The position numbers were made by a program, and so were the translations under genes. Below the pieces are notes generated by a model. The model did no database searches. It saw only the letters and a program-made list of their open reading frames with translations, and had not been told where the DNA came from. 32,011 nucleotides of DNA. Source: Clostridiales bacterium. Its GTDB lineage: Bacteria; Bacillota; Clostridia; Christensenellales; DTU072. Within the stretch, counting starts at the first letter, position 1; each line of letters begins with the position of its first letter. This document shows, one piece after another, positions 24,401-31,824 of this stretch. The DNA is taken from positions 1 through 32,011 of the forward strand of contig DUUO01000067.1 in NCBI GenBank assembly GCA_012841525.1, in the 5' to 3' direction.

Positions 24401-24749
24401 TTCCGACAAGTTCAAGACAAAAAGCATTAACTGTTGAAACTTCGCTTGCCAATACTTTTCCTGAAATTGTAGATAATATTGCACTTTCTAAGACTTCGCC
24501 TTTATGCATTTTAGACTCACGCTTTAACACATAATCTTCATCTGAAATTGAAAATCTTAATTCAATAGAAACTGGAGTTTTTACAATGAAATTATTGGGA
24601 TCAATGCCACCGTAAAAAGCAAAAGACAAGGCATCTTGATATACTTCTGCTTTGATATCCTGTGGCGTAATACAGCCTTGAACTTTATTTTGAAAATCAT
24701 AGCTAATTTTATTATCAGCACCTATTAGTGTTAAATTGACCAGTTTCAT
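21378..24749 (-). CDS. SbcC/Rad50-like coiled-coil protein lacking recognisable ATPase motifs
   Basis: The 1123-residue architecture is that of SbcC/Rad50: N-terminal globular part (1-160), long coiled coil, zinc hook HCPVCDGF (C563, C566) almost exactly in the middle, returning coil and C-terminal globular part (about 1010-1123). The ATP-site motifs do not match. Where Walker A is expected, between NKVQG and ALSFAFYGG, stands CITPQDIKAEVYQ. The Q-loop position reads LIIDLDIAEAL. The signature region reads RMQKIEQFMFKIALSF instead of LSGGE, and the Walker B region reads VVFALQVDTDDLN. The frame is intact, with GGAGG ahead of the ATG. No sbcD partner is near. It may be a structural DNA-bridging or scaffold protein; this is inference. 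Confidence 0.8.
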   Translation of the reverse strand: MKLVNLTLIGADNKISYDFQNKVQGCITPQDIKAEVYQDALSFAFYGGIDPNNFIVKTPVSIELRFSISDEDYVLKRESKMHKGEVLESAILSTISGKVLASEVSTVNAFCLELVGMNQKAFEKLLIIDLDIAEALSADKLTRETVVANQLSGLTTSKEVMTKLQKLKEREKQLTTEIESIVPASRQELEDSEQLVKNEKDVVNVIRKDLEVVNKEISKATTYQEELAVHVENAAALEELELKQGEIDEKIEKLKTSNKASAVLAKFQAYEEFLNKTQQKRVEYEKIKSSLKDTEKKISDGENSIESLSEQFIKETRRVEELEKVLNSQILETASGPKSIGIQKIVNGYYAKYDESIKDLVERQKEIEEQFVYLENAIKEQRKRRESFTLLPEYKAAVEDGAVIEGLMEKIQKDIAASHNRIERLSREKSELISQNTENVEKINELKEKVNELNKEICGLFPTQKDAINASVYKHQNLYGKHLLATDLRIEVDAIDEKIEKIQQSSKTYADKLINLRNKRTEIINHREKLQARLDLLNEKMTEYMSFNRLSQVAAEVEYGSHCPVCDGFVSVKKEMPLRNTKALDDQIKAIGAELEKDTRAVIDAENTIGQYEAVLTVSNQYIESLQASKNIKVGQIQKILDEFEVKTVEELAALMHQELDKSKKLMLLNDEFKSAEAELKERTARHNQIVERIKLIDYEDLPFERVVLSELVDKQTKEQLKYKNTVQLLKGEQALGALLKVQAIDKEIYEIDKDIAAKEIQLNAITEEKETLYEKIFAVQARMLPLNYKGKEYSYIEIVTQAFSKHLIAITEEIKKVQEKRNTLKIRIQAVKRVVDDLKKEIEDANLQLLMLESSIKTEEDMVEDIFPGYEKELEDLGVTNLEGLQELVLLEEDAYALEVEIKEYEDNKMRLTEIIKVYKSNLASNEAAFKNLEQNLAFHAELSKKEEEALVVLGSSISKAEDVKRRYYTLIEKNQSLSIVQARIKGIEDLSQAIKDGAIISKDLSDLIVSRASANIENMTNGKYTLAYGEDDIIVLSVGDKQMPFDRMQKIEQFMFKIALSFAYNDVLVSLLGGEVVFALQVDTDDLNKMFLRPVLELSQGTDIVVIPEDETIYFKAVSKM

Positions 24750-24829
24750 CTAAATCCTCCGAGTATAAAAAAGTTTTATATTAATTTGTAATGAGATTGG
24801 TAATAAACCTTTCCTCCACATTTAATTTG

Positions 24830-24858
24830 ATTATACATTTTAGGAGCACTTTTTGCAA
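24830..24858 (-). promoter_or_regulatory. Promoter of the SbcC-like gene
   Basis: TTGCAA (24853-24858) and TATAAT (24830-24835) are 17 bases apart on the minus strand, about 80 bases ahead of the ATG. Confidence 0.65.
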
Positions 24859-24997
24859 TATTAAAATGTAATCTATTTTATTGATATACAAAAGAATATG
24901 TAAAATATTAAAATTTTACTCGTATCTTTAAACCATCACTACATTTTTATACATATAAAATCACAAATTATCTCAAAAAAAATTCTTAAATTTAACC

Positions 24998-25025
24998 TTG
25001 TATTAATGTAAAAAAATGTTACAAT
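24998..25025 (+). promoter_or_regulatory. Candidate promoter of the dnaD-like gene
   Basis: TTGTAT (24998-25003) and TACAAT (25020-25025) are 16 bases apart. If used, the transcript has a leader of about 390 bases made mainly of the 156-bp repeat. ATGGCAAAAAAC at 25041, close to the gene's real start ATGGCAAAAAAA, opens a 22-codon frame ending in TGA. Confidence 0.4.
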
Positions 25026-25103
25026 AGATATACTCAAAAAATGGCAAAAAACAACACTTGTCAATATACAAAATTCAAGGTAAAAAACAAATACATTGAT
25101 AGA

Positions 25104-25415
25104 AAAAATATATTTAGACACTGATGACAAATATGTCTAAACCAAACATATTGAGTGAAAAAATATATTTAGGCAATCAGAAAAACTAAGGGGAAAAATA
25201 CAATTAACACCCTTAAAAAAACAAAAAAAATAATAGAAATACAATAAAAAAACGAAGGGAAAAATATGTTTAGACACTGATGACAAATATGTCTAAACCA
25301 AACATATTGATTGAAAAAATATATTTAGACAATCAGAAAAACTAAGGGGAAAAATACAATTAAACACCCTTAAACAAACAAAAAAAATAATAGAAATACA
25401 ATAAAAGAACGAAGG
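25104..25415. repeat. 156-bp direct duplication with internal dyads, ahead of the dnaD-like gene
   Basis: Two near-identical units (about 25104-25259 and 25260-25415) differ at a handful of bases. Each contains the dyad TTTAGACA...TGTCTAAA (25113-25120 with 25134-25141; 25269-25276 with 25290-25297) and a second half-site TTTAGGCAATCAG or TTTAGACAATCAG. This gives four related AAAAATATATTTAGACA-type sites in all. The second unit runs to the ribosome site of the gene (GAAGGAAAAAA). Confidence 0.95.
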
Positions 25416-25421
25416 AAAAAA

Positions 25422-26924
25422 ATGGCAAAAAAAGATCAAAAAAGAAAGACATCATCGGTATCACTAAGTGTAGAATATTTAGAAAAAGGAACAACTCAAG
25501 TGGAAAATAAATTCCTTGAACAATATCTTCCCCTTGCAAATCCTTTGCATTCTCAAGTCTATCTTTATGGTCTATATAACGCTTCTAATAACATACCAAA
25601 AAGTTTTGATGACATTGCAAAAGATCTCAATTTAACTGAAGAAGAAGTTTTGGCATCTTTTAAATTTTGGGAGAATGAAGGACTTGTAATAGTATCCCAA
25701 ACTAGACCTTATACTGTTTCATATTTATCTGTATATAATGCAATTCCGCTTGAAGTTAGACAAGGTTTATACGATTATTCAGAACTTTCACAAGAGCTTT
25801 CTACCCTTTCTATTTCAAAAGTAAAGGGCTTTGATATTGCTGAAATTCAAAAAGTTGTAACTGCAAAAGGAATTGAAATTCCAGCAGTAAAACAGATATT
25901 GAATTATCTCATTACTTTTAGAAAATTCACATCATTTCCTGCAATTTTACGAGAGTTTAAAAAATATGCTGCAGAGGCAAAAACTTGTGAAGAAGTAAAT
26001 GAATTAATTAGTAAAAATCAACTAACGGTTGGAGCAATTATTGAGATTAAGAAAAACTTGTTATATAAAAATACAGAGTTGGAGCCAGATGCTAGAGAAC
26101 TTAAATTGTTTGAAAAATGGCAAAAATTAGGCTATGACCAAAATTCATTGATGCCAGTTGCAACATATGTTAGTAAGCATTTCCCATCACCTACTATGTT
26201 TGTAATGGATTCTATTGTTGAAGAGCTTGCGGATAAAAAGATTTTAACTGCAATGAATGTAAATACATATCTTGTTGAAAAAGAACAATTTAGAAAACTT
26301 GCAATTGAGGTCAATAAAAATCTTGGCAACTTCGAAGGTGATTTAACTGCAATAATTGAAAACTATATTTCAAAATGGCTTGATTTAGGTTATACCCCAG
26401 ATTCTATTAAAACCATTGCATCTATTTGTTATAAATACAAAGAAATTAATTCGCCTCAAAAGATGGATCAATACATTGATATATTAAATGAAGATAATAT
26501 TACATCTGAAGAAGATGTCAAAAAACTTTTACAAACTTTTGAAGAAAATGATGTTGCAATAAGAGAAATAATAAAATCTGCATCTTCACAACATCTCATT
26601 TCAAGTTTTGATAGAGACTTATATATTTATGCAACTAAAACCCTAAACTACTCTGATGAAATATTAATGCTTGCAGCAGAAAAAGTTAAAGGTAAAGTCT
26701 ACCCTATTAATGAAATTATAAAAATCTTGCAACCAATATATGATGAAGGAGCAAGAACAGTTGATGAAGTTAAGAAAAGTTTATCAAAAGTTAAAGATAA
26801 AAAAGTTAAAACAAAACTAGATCCAAATACACACATAATTGGATCAAAAGATGAACAAATAAAAGACTTTGAAAAAGCCTTACCAAATATTTCCTCTATC
26901 GTTGATCTTAGACTCTTTGACTAA
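25422..26924 (+). CDS. DnaD/DnaB-like replication initiation protein
   Basis: The 500-residue product resembles clostridial DnaD-domain proteins that help load the replicative helicase. The N-terminal part (about 20-95) is a winged helix (SFDDIAKDLNLTEEEVLASF, then WENEGLVIV). Two DnaB_2/DnaD-type helical segments carry the conserved tryptophan patch: EKWQKLGYDQNSLMPVATY and SKWLDLGYTPDSIKTIASI. The C terminus is lysine-rich. The start ATG at 25422 has AAGGA seven bases ahead. The next gene encodes a DnaI-like loader, the normal partner. The 156-bp duplication upstream may carry its operators or is a duplicated leader. Confidence 0.85.
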   Translation: MAKKDQKRKTSSVSLSVEYLEKGTTQVENKFLEQYLPLANPLHSQVYLYGLYNASNNIPKSFDDIAKDLNLTEEEVLASFKFWENEGLVIVSQTRPYTVSYLSVYNAIPLEVRQGLYDYSELSQELSTLSISKVKGFDIAEIQKVVTAKGIEIPAVKQILNYLITFRKFTSFPAILREFKKYAAEAKTCEEVNELISKNQLTVGAIIEIKKNLLYKNTELEPDARELKLFEKWQKLGYDQNSLMPVATYVSKHFPSPTMFVMDSIVEELADKKILTAMNVNTYLVEKEQFRKLAIEVNKNLGNFEGDLTAIIENYISKWLDLGYTPDSIKTIASICYKYKEINSPQKMDQYIDILNEDNITSEEDVKKLLQTFEENDVAIREIIKSASSQHLISSFDRDLYIYATKTLNYSDEILMLAAEKVKGKVYPINEIIKILQPIYDEGARTVDEVKKSLSKVKDKKVKTKLDPNTHIIGSKDEQIKDFEKALPNISSIVDLRLFD

Positions 26925-26965
26925 ACTTAAAAAAATATTAAAATATATATAGCGTACATTTACAT

Positions 26966-27115
26966 CAAAAATGACACTTGAAAATAAAATATTAAAAATA
27001 AAATGGCACTTAAATATATTTAAAATATAAAGTTTGAAAACAAATTACACATAGGCATTAATCTTAAACAAATTTGAAATTATTAAGTGTGAAAACAAAT
27101 TACATATGGATATTG
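26966..27115. repeat. Degenerate tandem units ahead of the dnaI-like gene
   Basis: ATGACACTT (26971) and ATGGCACTT (27003) mark a 32-base pair. TTTGAAAACAAATTACACATA (from 27033) and TGTGAAAACAAATTACATATG (from 27088) mark a 55-base pair. A short AAAATTATGGAGC/AAAATTATGAG doubling sits right on the start codon. Nothing else is seen in this 230-base gap. Confidence 0.6.
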
Positions 27116-27154
27116 ATAAATTAAATTTAATAACAAAAATTATGGAGCAAAATT

Positions 27155-28051
27155 ATGAGTATTAGAGAAAGAGCAGAGCAAATTTTTCAAGAAAGAAAAA
27201 ATTTAGAAGCTTATAAAAATGAATTATCCAGAAGGGAAATTAAAGAAGACAAAAGTATAGCAGATGCATTTGGAAAATATAAAAGTGCTACTTTTGAATT
27301 GTCTCTTGCAAAAGCAAGAAATGAAGAAACTAAGGATTTAGAAAAAAAAGTTGCTGACGCAAAAAAACAACTGGATAAAATCCTCAAAGAAAAAGGATAT
27401 ACTTTTGCTGACCTTGAATATAAAGATATTTCAGAAGATGACTTGCTTAATGAAATATATAATGAATTAATTGACCAAGAAATTGCAAAAGGCATTACAA
27501 CTATTAGCGATTTTTCAAAAGTAAAATTAAATAAAGCATTAAAAGAATATGAAAATGAATATTTAAATCTCTATGGAAATCTTGCTAAATTCTTTGAAGA
27601 ATATCCAAACAATGAAAAACCAAATATCATAATTTCAGGCTCTGTAGGTAGTGGTAAAACTTATGCTGTAACTGTTTTGAAAAACGCACTACTAAAACAC
27701 AAAAGAGCAGAAGTTAAATTTTTAGTTGCACAAGAACTTTCTGATATCTTTTGGGATATACATATAAATCATATTAACAGAGATGATTTGCCCTTTTTAA
27801 CCCTTTTAGAACCAGATGTTTTAATAATTGATGATCTTGGAACAGAACCTATGTACAATAACATAACAATTCCATATCTTTACTATCTCATTACAACTAG
27901 ACATAACCAAAATAAGCCAACCATCATAACAACAAACCTTTCTGCAGAAGGAATAAAAGAAATATATGGCGAAAGAATTTTAACAAGATTACTTTTCCCA
28001 GAAAAAACCATAAGCATAAAACTTGATACCAAAGATCAAAGATTTTTATAA
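27155..28051 (+). CDS. DnaI/DnaC-like helicase loader ATPase
   Basis: This is an AAA+ ATPase of 298 residues that would load the replicative helicase together with the DnaD-like protein. Walker A is SGSVGSGKT (161-169) and Walker B is VLIIDDLG (222-229). A sensor-1-like TTNLSAEGI (259-267) and an arginine-bearing YGERILTRL (271-279) complete the core. The N-terminal 120 residues are a charged helical domain with no cysteine at all, whereas many clostridial DnaC proteins have a zinc-binding cysteine cluster there. The ATG at 27155 has GGAG eight bases ahead; an ATG at 27142 is out of frame and stops after seven codons. Confidence 0.88.
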   Translation: MSIRERAEQIFQERKNLEAYKNELSRREIKEDKSIADAFGKYKSATFELSLAKARNEETKDLEKKVADAKKQLDKILKEKGYTFADLEYKDISEDDLLNEIYNELIDQEIAKGITTISDFSKVKLNKALKEYENEYLNLYGNLAKFFEEYPNNEKPNIIISGSVGSGKTYAVTVLKNALLKHKRAEVKFLVAQELSDIFWDIHINHINRDDLPFLTLLEPDVLIIDDLGTEPMYNNITIPYLYYLITTRHNQNKPTIITTNLSAEGIKEIYGERILTRLLFPEKTISIKLDTKDQRFL

Positions 28052-28109
28052 GTCTTAATATTTATTTTATCTTTATATCGAAATTTTTAATTGCTCAAAA
28101 AAATATTTA

Positions 28110-28270
28110 ATAATTGAGAGTTTTATTCAATCCAAAAAAAAATGTTGCTTAACTTTTTAATAATATTTAGTAATCTTTTTAACAATTGAGAGTTTTATTC
28201 GAACAAAAAATTTATTAATTAACTTTTTAATAATATTTAGTAATCTTTTTATTTTTTAGAGTTTTATTTA
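28110..28270. repeat. Three copies of a 70-bp unit at the end of the zinc-ribbon gene
   Basis: AGAGTTTTATT occurs at 28117, 28189 and 28258 (spacings 72 and 69); the last contains the stop codon of the gene on the minus strand. TTAACTTTTTAATAATATTT and AGTAATCTTTTT are shared between the first two units. The unit is gene stop plus 3' flank. Confidence 0.93.
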
Positions 28271-28701
28271 AACCATTTAGGTCCACCTTGTGAGATGTAG
28301 ACTGAAACGGCAACTATTATACAAAAATATAATATACTTCCATATATCAAGCCCTTTCTATATGAATCAAATGTAGGTTCTGATTGCTTTTTAACCTTTA
28401 AAACAAAAAATACTGCAATAAAAGGAAGCAGTAAGCCAAAAATAAACCAGAAAAACCCATTGTCTATACCTTTATTTGTTGAAATAAAAACATATGAGCA
28501 ATTTGGACATTTATAATCAGTGTCTTTATATAAAAAGCCACATTTTGGACACATCTTTTTTACACTTCTATATTCGTGTGGACTTTTTTCTTTTTCTTCA
28601 ATTTCTTCTACAATATCAGAACTATCTTCAATTTGAAGACTTTCCTTTTCGATTATTTTAAAATTTTGTTCATCAGAAGAATTGGGTTTGTTTTTTCTCA
28701 T
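28264..28701 (-). CDS. Zinc-ribbon membrane protein A, function unknown
   Basis: The product is 145 residues. A polar, acidic N-terminal part (1-48) precedes a zinc ribbon MCPKCGFLYKDTDYKCPNC (C51, C54, C65, C68) and two membrane helices (about 81-103 and 117-136). The ribbon is on the cytoplasmic side if the positive residues between the helices (LKVKKQ) face inwards. The layout is the same as in the neighbour at 28928-29392, so the two look like diverged duplicates. No Shine-Dalgarno sequence precedes the ATG. The function cannot be told. Confidence 0.7.
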   Translation of the reverse strand: MRKNKPNSSDEQNFKIIEKESLQIEDSSDIVEEIEEKEKSPHEYRSVKKMCPKCGFLYKDTDYKCPNCSYVFISTNKGIDNGFFWFIFGLLLPFIAVFFVLKVKKQSEPTFDSYRKGLIYGSILYFCIIVAVSVYISQGGPKWFK

Positions 28702-28864
28702 ATTGTTTTAGTGTTAATTTTTCATATTTATCTAAATACTAGATAAACTTATTCAGGCGTAATATCACATTAAATTTGCATATATAATATGTTTATCTTT
28801 CGCACGTTTTCATACTAATGTTAAATATGCATAGCAATTTTTATTTTACCTATGCCAAAACAAC

Positions 28865-28879
28865 CAACAAAGCTTGTTG
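28865..28879. terminator. Small hairpin, possible terminator
   Basis: A six-base-pair stem CAACAA/TTGTTG with a three-base loop is followed by ATTTTTTAATTTTT on the plus strand and by GTTGTTTTGG on the minus strand. It is 50 bases past the end of zinc-ribbon gene B. It is weak in either direction. The rest of the 226-base gap shows only an AGATAAAC/GTTTATCT dyad (28742-28797). Confidence 0.35.
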
Positions 28880-28927
28880 ATTTTTTAATTTTTATTCAAT
28901 TTGGGCATCTATCCTACCTAAATATTT

Positions 28928-29392
28928 TTAGGTTGGTCTTATTGATATAATTAGTAAGACAAAGATTATTAAAAAAACCAAAGCGCCAATTCCTGCCATT
29001 TTAGCATTTCTAGGCTTTGTTTTTCTCCAATAGAAAAATAAAACAATACCTATTATTGGGATAAAAAATGAAAATAAGGCTATAAATGGATCTCCACTAT
29101 CATATTGCGTTGATAAATGTTGAATCCTGATAGCCTTTTTACAATGAGGACAATTTAATGCATCTTTATCTACAACTTTAGAACAATGTGGGCATATATA
29201 TTCGCCGTTTTCGTTCATTTTGGGCTCGATATCAAGAGGCTTTTGATCTGCATAAGGATTTGTATAGGCTCCTCGTTTGCCTTTACCTCGTTTCTTTTTT
29301 GTTTTCTTGCTTTTTTTGTCTGGAAGATTTTCTTCTTGAGTCGTATCAATATTTTCTATTTCATCTTCACGCAAATCATTTTTGTCTGCCAT
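28928..29392 (-). CDS. Zinc-ribbon membrane protein B, function unknown
   Basis: The product is 154 residues: an acidic N-terminus (1-25), a strongly basic stretch KKSKKTKKKRGKGKR (about 26-40), a zinc ribbon YICPHCSKVVDKDALNCPHC (C67, C70, C81, C84) and two membrane helices (about 102-122 and 131-151). It shares the order polar N-terminus, ribbon, two helices with the neighbour at 28264-28701. The basic stretch could bind nucleic acid or membrane lipid. A promoter at 29430-29458 gives a leader of about 30 bases, without a clear ribosome site. The function is unknown. Confidence 0.7.
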   Translation of the reverse strand: MADKNDLREDEIENIDTTQEENLPDKKSKKTKKKRGKGKRGAYTNPYADQKPLDIEPKMNENGEYICPHCSKVVDKDALNCPHCKKAIRIQHLSTQYDSGDPFIALFSFFIPIIGIVLFFYWRKTKPRNAKMAGIGALVFLIIFVLLIISIRPT

Positions 29393-29429
29393 ATAAAAAT
29401 TACTACCGATGCCCTTATTTTATATAATC

Positions 29430-29458
29430 ATCTTATAATAAACTGCCTAGTGTGTCAA
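29430..29458 (-). promoter_or_regulatory. Candidate promoter of zinc-ribbon gene B
   Basis: TTGACA (29453-29458) and TAAGAT (29430-29435) are 17 bases apart on the minus strand. The -10 box is only four of six, but TTATTATAA overlaps it. Together with the promoter at 29660 it makes 29393-29716 a divergent promoter region; the middle is AT-rich and holds nothing else I can name. Confidence 0.5.
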
Positions 29459-29659
29459 TATCTCAATTATTCTGATTAATGCAAAATACGGCTTTATTTT
29501 TCATTTTTTACATATTTTACACTAAAAAAAGACCTGTTTTTTAAAAAAATAAAACTTTATAAATTATATATCCATAATAATATTCAATAATTTTCATAAA
29601 AAAACATGCTTTTTTGTATTTTATTTTCTATATTTATATATAATATATTATATTGTGTA

Positions 29660-29688
29660 TTGACTATATAATATTTTAGCAATATAAT
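29660..29688 (+). promoter_or_regulatory. Promoter of the YdbC-like gene
   Basis: TTGACT (29660-29665) and TATAAT (29683-29688) are exactly 17 bases apart, a near-perfect sigma-A promoter 28 bases ahead of the start codon. Confidence 0.9.
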
Positions 29689-29716
29689 AATGTTATTAAG
29701 TGATAGGAGGGACACC

Positions 29717-29971
29717 ATGGCAGATAAAAATAAAGAAAAGACAATGCCTACTGGATTAAAGTATGAAGTTAAGCAAGAAATTGGTGTTTTGAGTGAGTCA
29801 GCAAGAGGATGGACCAAAGAACTAAATTATGTAAGCTGGAATGGAAGAGATGCACGTTTAGACTTACGTGAATGGGCTCCAGGCCGTGACAGAATGGGAA
29901 AAGGTATCACGCTAAGCACTGATGAAGCAATTAAATTAAGAGATATTTTAATTGATATGAATTTAGGCTAA
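29717..29971 (+). CDS. PC4/YdbC-like single-strand DNA-binding protein
   Basis: The 84-residue product matches the bacterial YdbC group of the PC4 (transcriptional coactivator p15) fold: EIGVLSESARGWTKELNYVS (21-40), WNGRDARLDLREWAPGRDRM (41-60), GKGITLSTDEAIKLRDIL (61-78). PC4-fold dimers bind single-stranded or melted DNA; the bacterial role is not settled. I start at the ATG at 29717 because AGGAGG lies seven bases ahead; the nine codons before it are in frame but overlap the promoter region. With strong promoter, ribosome site and terminator (30027-30051), it is a single, probably abundant product. Confidence 0.9.
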   Translation: MADKNKEKTMPTGLKYEVKQEIGVLSESARGWTKELNYVSWNGRDARLDLREWAPGRDRMGKGITLSTDEAIKLRDILIDMNLG

Positions 29972-30026
29972 ACGTTGATTTTTAGTTTTATTTAAAGCTA
30001 ATTTCAATAATTTAATATGTATTGAG

Positions 30027-30051
30027 CACTTTCTTTTAACCGAAGAAAGTG
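30027..30051 (+). terminator. Terminator of the YdbC-like gene
   Basis: A perfect nine-base-pair stem CACTTTCTT/AAGAAAGTG with a seven-base loop is followed by TCTTGCATATTG. The T-run is poor, so termination may be partial and the glucosidase gene may be read through. Confidence 0.6.
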
Positions 30052-30077
30052 TCTTGCATATTGTATTAAGGTGATTT

Positions 30078-31775
30078 ATGAGTAACAAAACAAGATGGTA
30101 TAAGGATTCATTTATATATCAAATTTATCCAAGAAGTTTTTGTGACAGTAATGGCGATGGTATCGGCGATATTCAAGGCATAATCTCTAAATTAGATTAT
30201 ATTAAAGATTTAGGTGCAAAGGCCATATGGCTTTCCCCTATTTACAAATCTCCAAATTATGATAATGGTTATGATATATCAGACTACAGAGATATTTCTC
30301 CAGAGTTTGGTACTTTAGATGATTTTAAAACACTTGTTGCAGAGATGCGTAAACGTGATTTAAAGTTAATTATGGATTTAGTTGTAAATCACACATCCTT
30401 TGAGCATAAATGGTTTTTAAAAAGTAAAGAATCTACCGATAATGAATATAGAGATTATTATTTTTGGAGAAAAGGTCGTGGTAAAAACGGCAAAAAGCCT
30501 CCAAACAATTGGACTTCTCGTTTTGGTGGCTCTGCTTGGACATATGATGAAAAAACTAAGGAGTGGTATTTACACTTATTTACTAAAGAGCAGCCAGACT
30601 TAAATTGGGACAATCCAAAAGTTAGAAAAGAAGTTGAAGATATAGTAAATTATTGGCTAGATTTAGGAGTCGATGGTTTTAGGTGCGATGTCATAACATA
30701 CATTAGCAAAAGAGAAGGACTTCCAAATGGGAAATGGGGTCTCCTTTCAAGAGGCGATGAACATTTTACACATGGACCAAATATTCATAAATACCTAAAC
30801 GAACTCAATAAAAATGGATTTTCTAATAAAGATACTATGATCGTTGGTGAAGGTGCAGGAGTTACTTTAGAACAAGCAATAATTTATACTAACGAAGAAA
30901 ATGAAGAATTAGACAATGTTTTCCATTTTGAACACATGGAAACAGATTTTTACAAACAAGCAATACCTAGAAAATTTAAACTAAAAAACCTAAAAAAAGT
31001 TTTTTCAAAATGGCAACTTGGCCTATTACAAAAAGGATGGAACAGCCTATATTTTGAAAATCACGACTTTCCAAGAAGTCTTGGAAGATTTACTGGTGAC
31101 TACAAAGATAAGAGAGTTGAGGCTGCTAAAATGCTTGCAATATCTTTATATATGCAACAAGGAACACCCTATATTTATCAAGGTCAAGAAATTGGCATGA
31201 CAAATTATACATTTAGCAATATTTCCGAGTTTCAAGATGTTCTTGTTCAAAACATTAGAAGTGTTTTCGGAGTTTTTGAGCCAATCTTTAGACCATTGAT
31301 CTTTAAAATCTTAAAAATTAGAGCAAGAGATAATGCAAGAACTCCAATGCAATGGGATGCATCAGAAAATGCAGGGTTTACAGAAGGAAAACCATGGTTT
31401 TATATAAATCCAAACTACACAACAATAAATGTAGAAAATGAATTGGAAGATAAAAATTCCATATTAAACTTTTACAAAAAACTTATTCAATACAGATTAG
31501 GTAATGAAGTGCTAATAAATGGATATTACAAAGAATATGAAGGGAAAAATAAAGATTTACATGTTTATATGAGAAATTATAATGGAGTCAGTATTTTAGT
31601 TGTATGTAATTACAAAAATAAAGAAGTTCCATTCAAGCCTAACCCAGAAACTGCAAATAAAAACTGTAAACTTGTATTACATAATTATAATTATGATAGA
31701 CCTATACTAGAACCTATGACTTTAAGACCATATGAAGCACTAGTGTATGAATTAAATAAACCAAAAAATTCATAA
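30078..31775 (+). CDS. GH13 oligo-1,6-glucosidase / alpha-glucosidase
   Basis: This is a cytoplasmic (no signal peptide) alpha-glucosidase of 565 residues, typical for the oligo-1,6-glucosidase group of GH13. It has the calcium-site motif DSNGDGIGDIQG (23-34), VVNHTS with H105, the nucleophile D204 in DGFRCDVI, the acid/base E258 in VGEGAG and the third acid D330 in FENHDFPR. RDNARTPMQWD and the C-terminal beta domain are present. V205 after the nucleophile is the residue usually found in enzymes acting on alpha-1,6 bonds, so isomaltose-type oligosaccharides are the likely substrates. AAGGTG lies seven bases ahead of the ATG. No sugar transporter is in the window. Confidence 0.94.
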   Translation: MSNKTRWYKDSFIYQIYPRSFCDSNGDGIGDIQGIISKLDYIKDLGAKAIWLSPIYKSPNYDNGYDISDYRDISPEFGTLDDFKTLVAEMRKRDLKLIMDLVVNHTSFEHKWFLKSKESTDNEYRDYYFWRKGRGKNGKKPPNNWTSRFGGSAWTYDEKTKEWYLHLFTKEQPDLNWDNPKVRKEVEDIVNYWLDLGVDGFRCDVITYISKREGLPNGKWGLLSRGDEHFTHGPNIHKYLNELNKNGFSNKDTMIVGEGAGVTLEQAIIYTNEENEELDNVFHFEHMETDFYKQAIPRKFKLKNLKKVFSKWQLGLLQKGWNSLYFENHDFPRSLGRFTGDYKDKRVEAAKMLAISLYMQQGTPYIYQGQEIGMTNYTFSNISEFQDVLVQNIRSVFGVFEPIFRPLIFKILKIRARDNARTPMQWDASENAGFTEGKPWFYINPNYTTINVENELEDKNSILNFYKKLIQYRLGNEVLINGYYKEYEGKNKDLHVYMRNYNGVSILVVCNYKNKEVPFKPNPETANKNCKLVLHNYNYDRPILEPMTLRPYEALVYELNKPKNS

Positions 31776-31824
31776 AAACAAAAAATATCATATTTAATGT
31801 ATAATATTTTTATGAGTTAAAATT

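Noticed and set aside
24939..25130. Small minus-strand open frame upstream of the dnaD-like gene
   Set aside because: It overlaps the candidate promoter and the repeat, has no ribosome site and resembles no protein.
25104..25415. Plasmid or phage origin with iterons
   Set aside because: The flanking genes are ordinary chromosomal loaders and housekeeping genes, there is no Rep protein, and the sites come from a simple 156-bp duplication.
29690..29716. Nine-residue extension of the YdbC-like protein
   Set aside because: It begins right at the expected transcription start, whereas the ATG at 29717 follows an AGGAGG.
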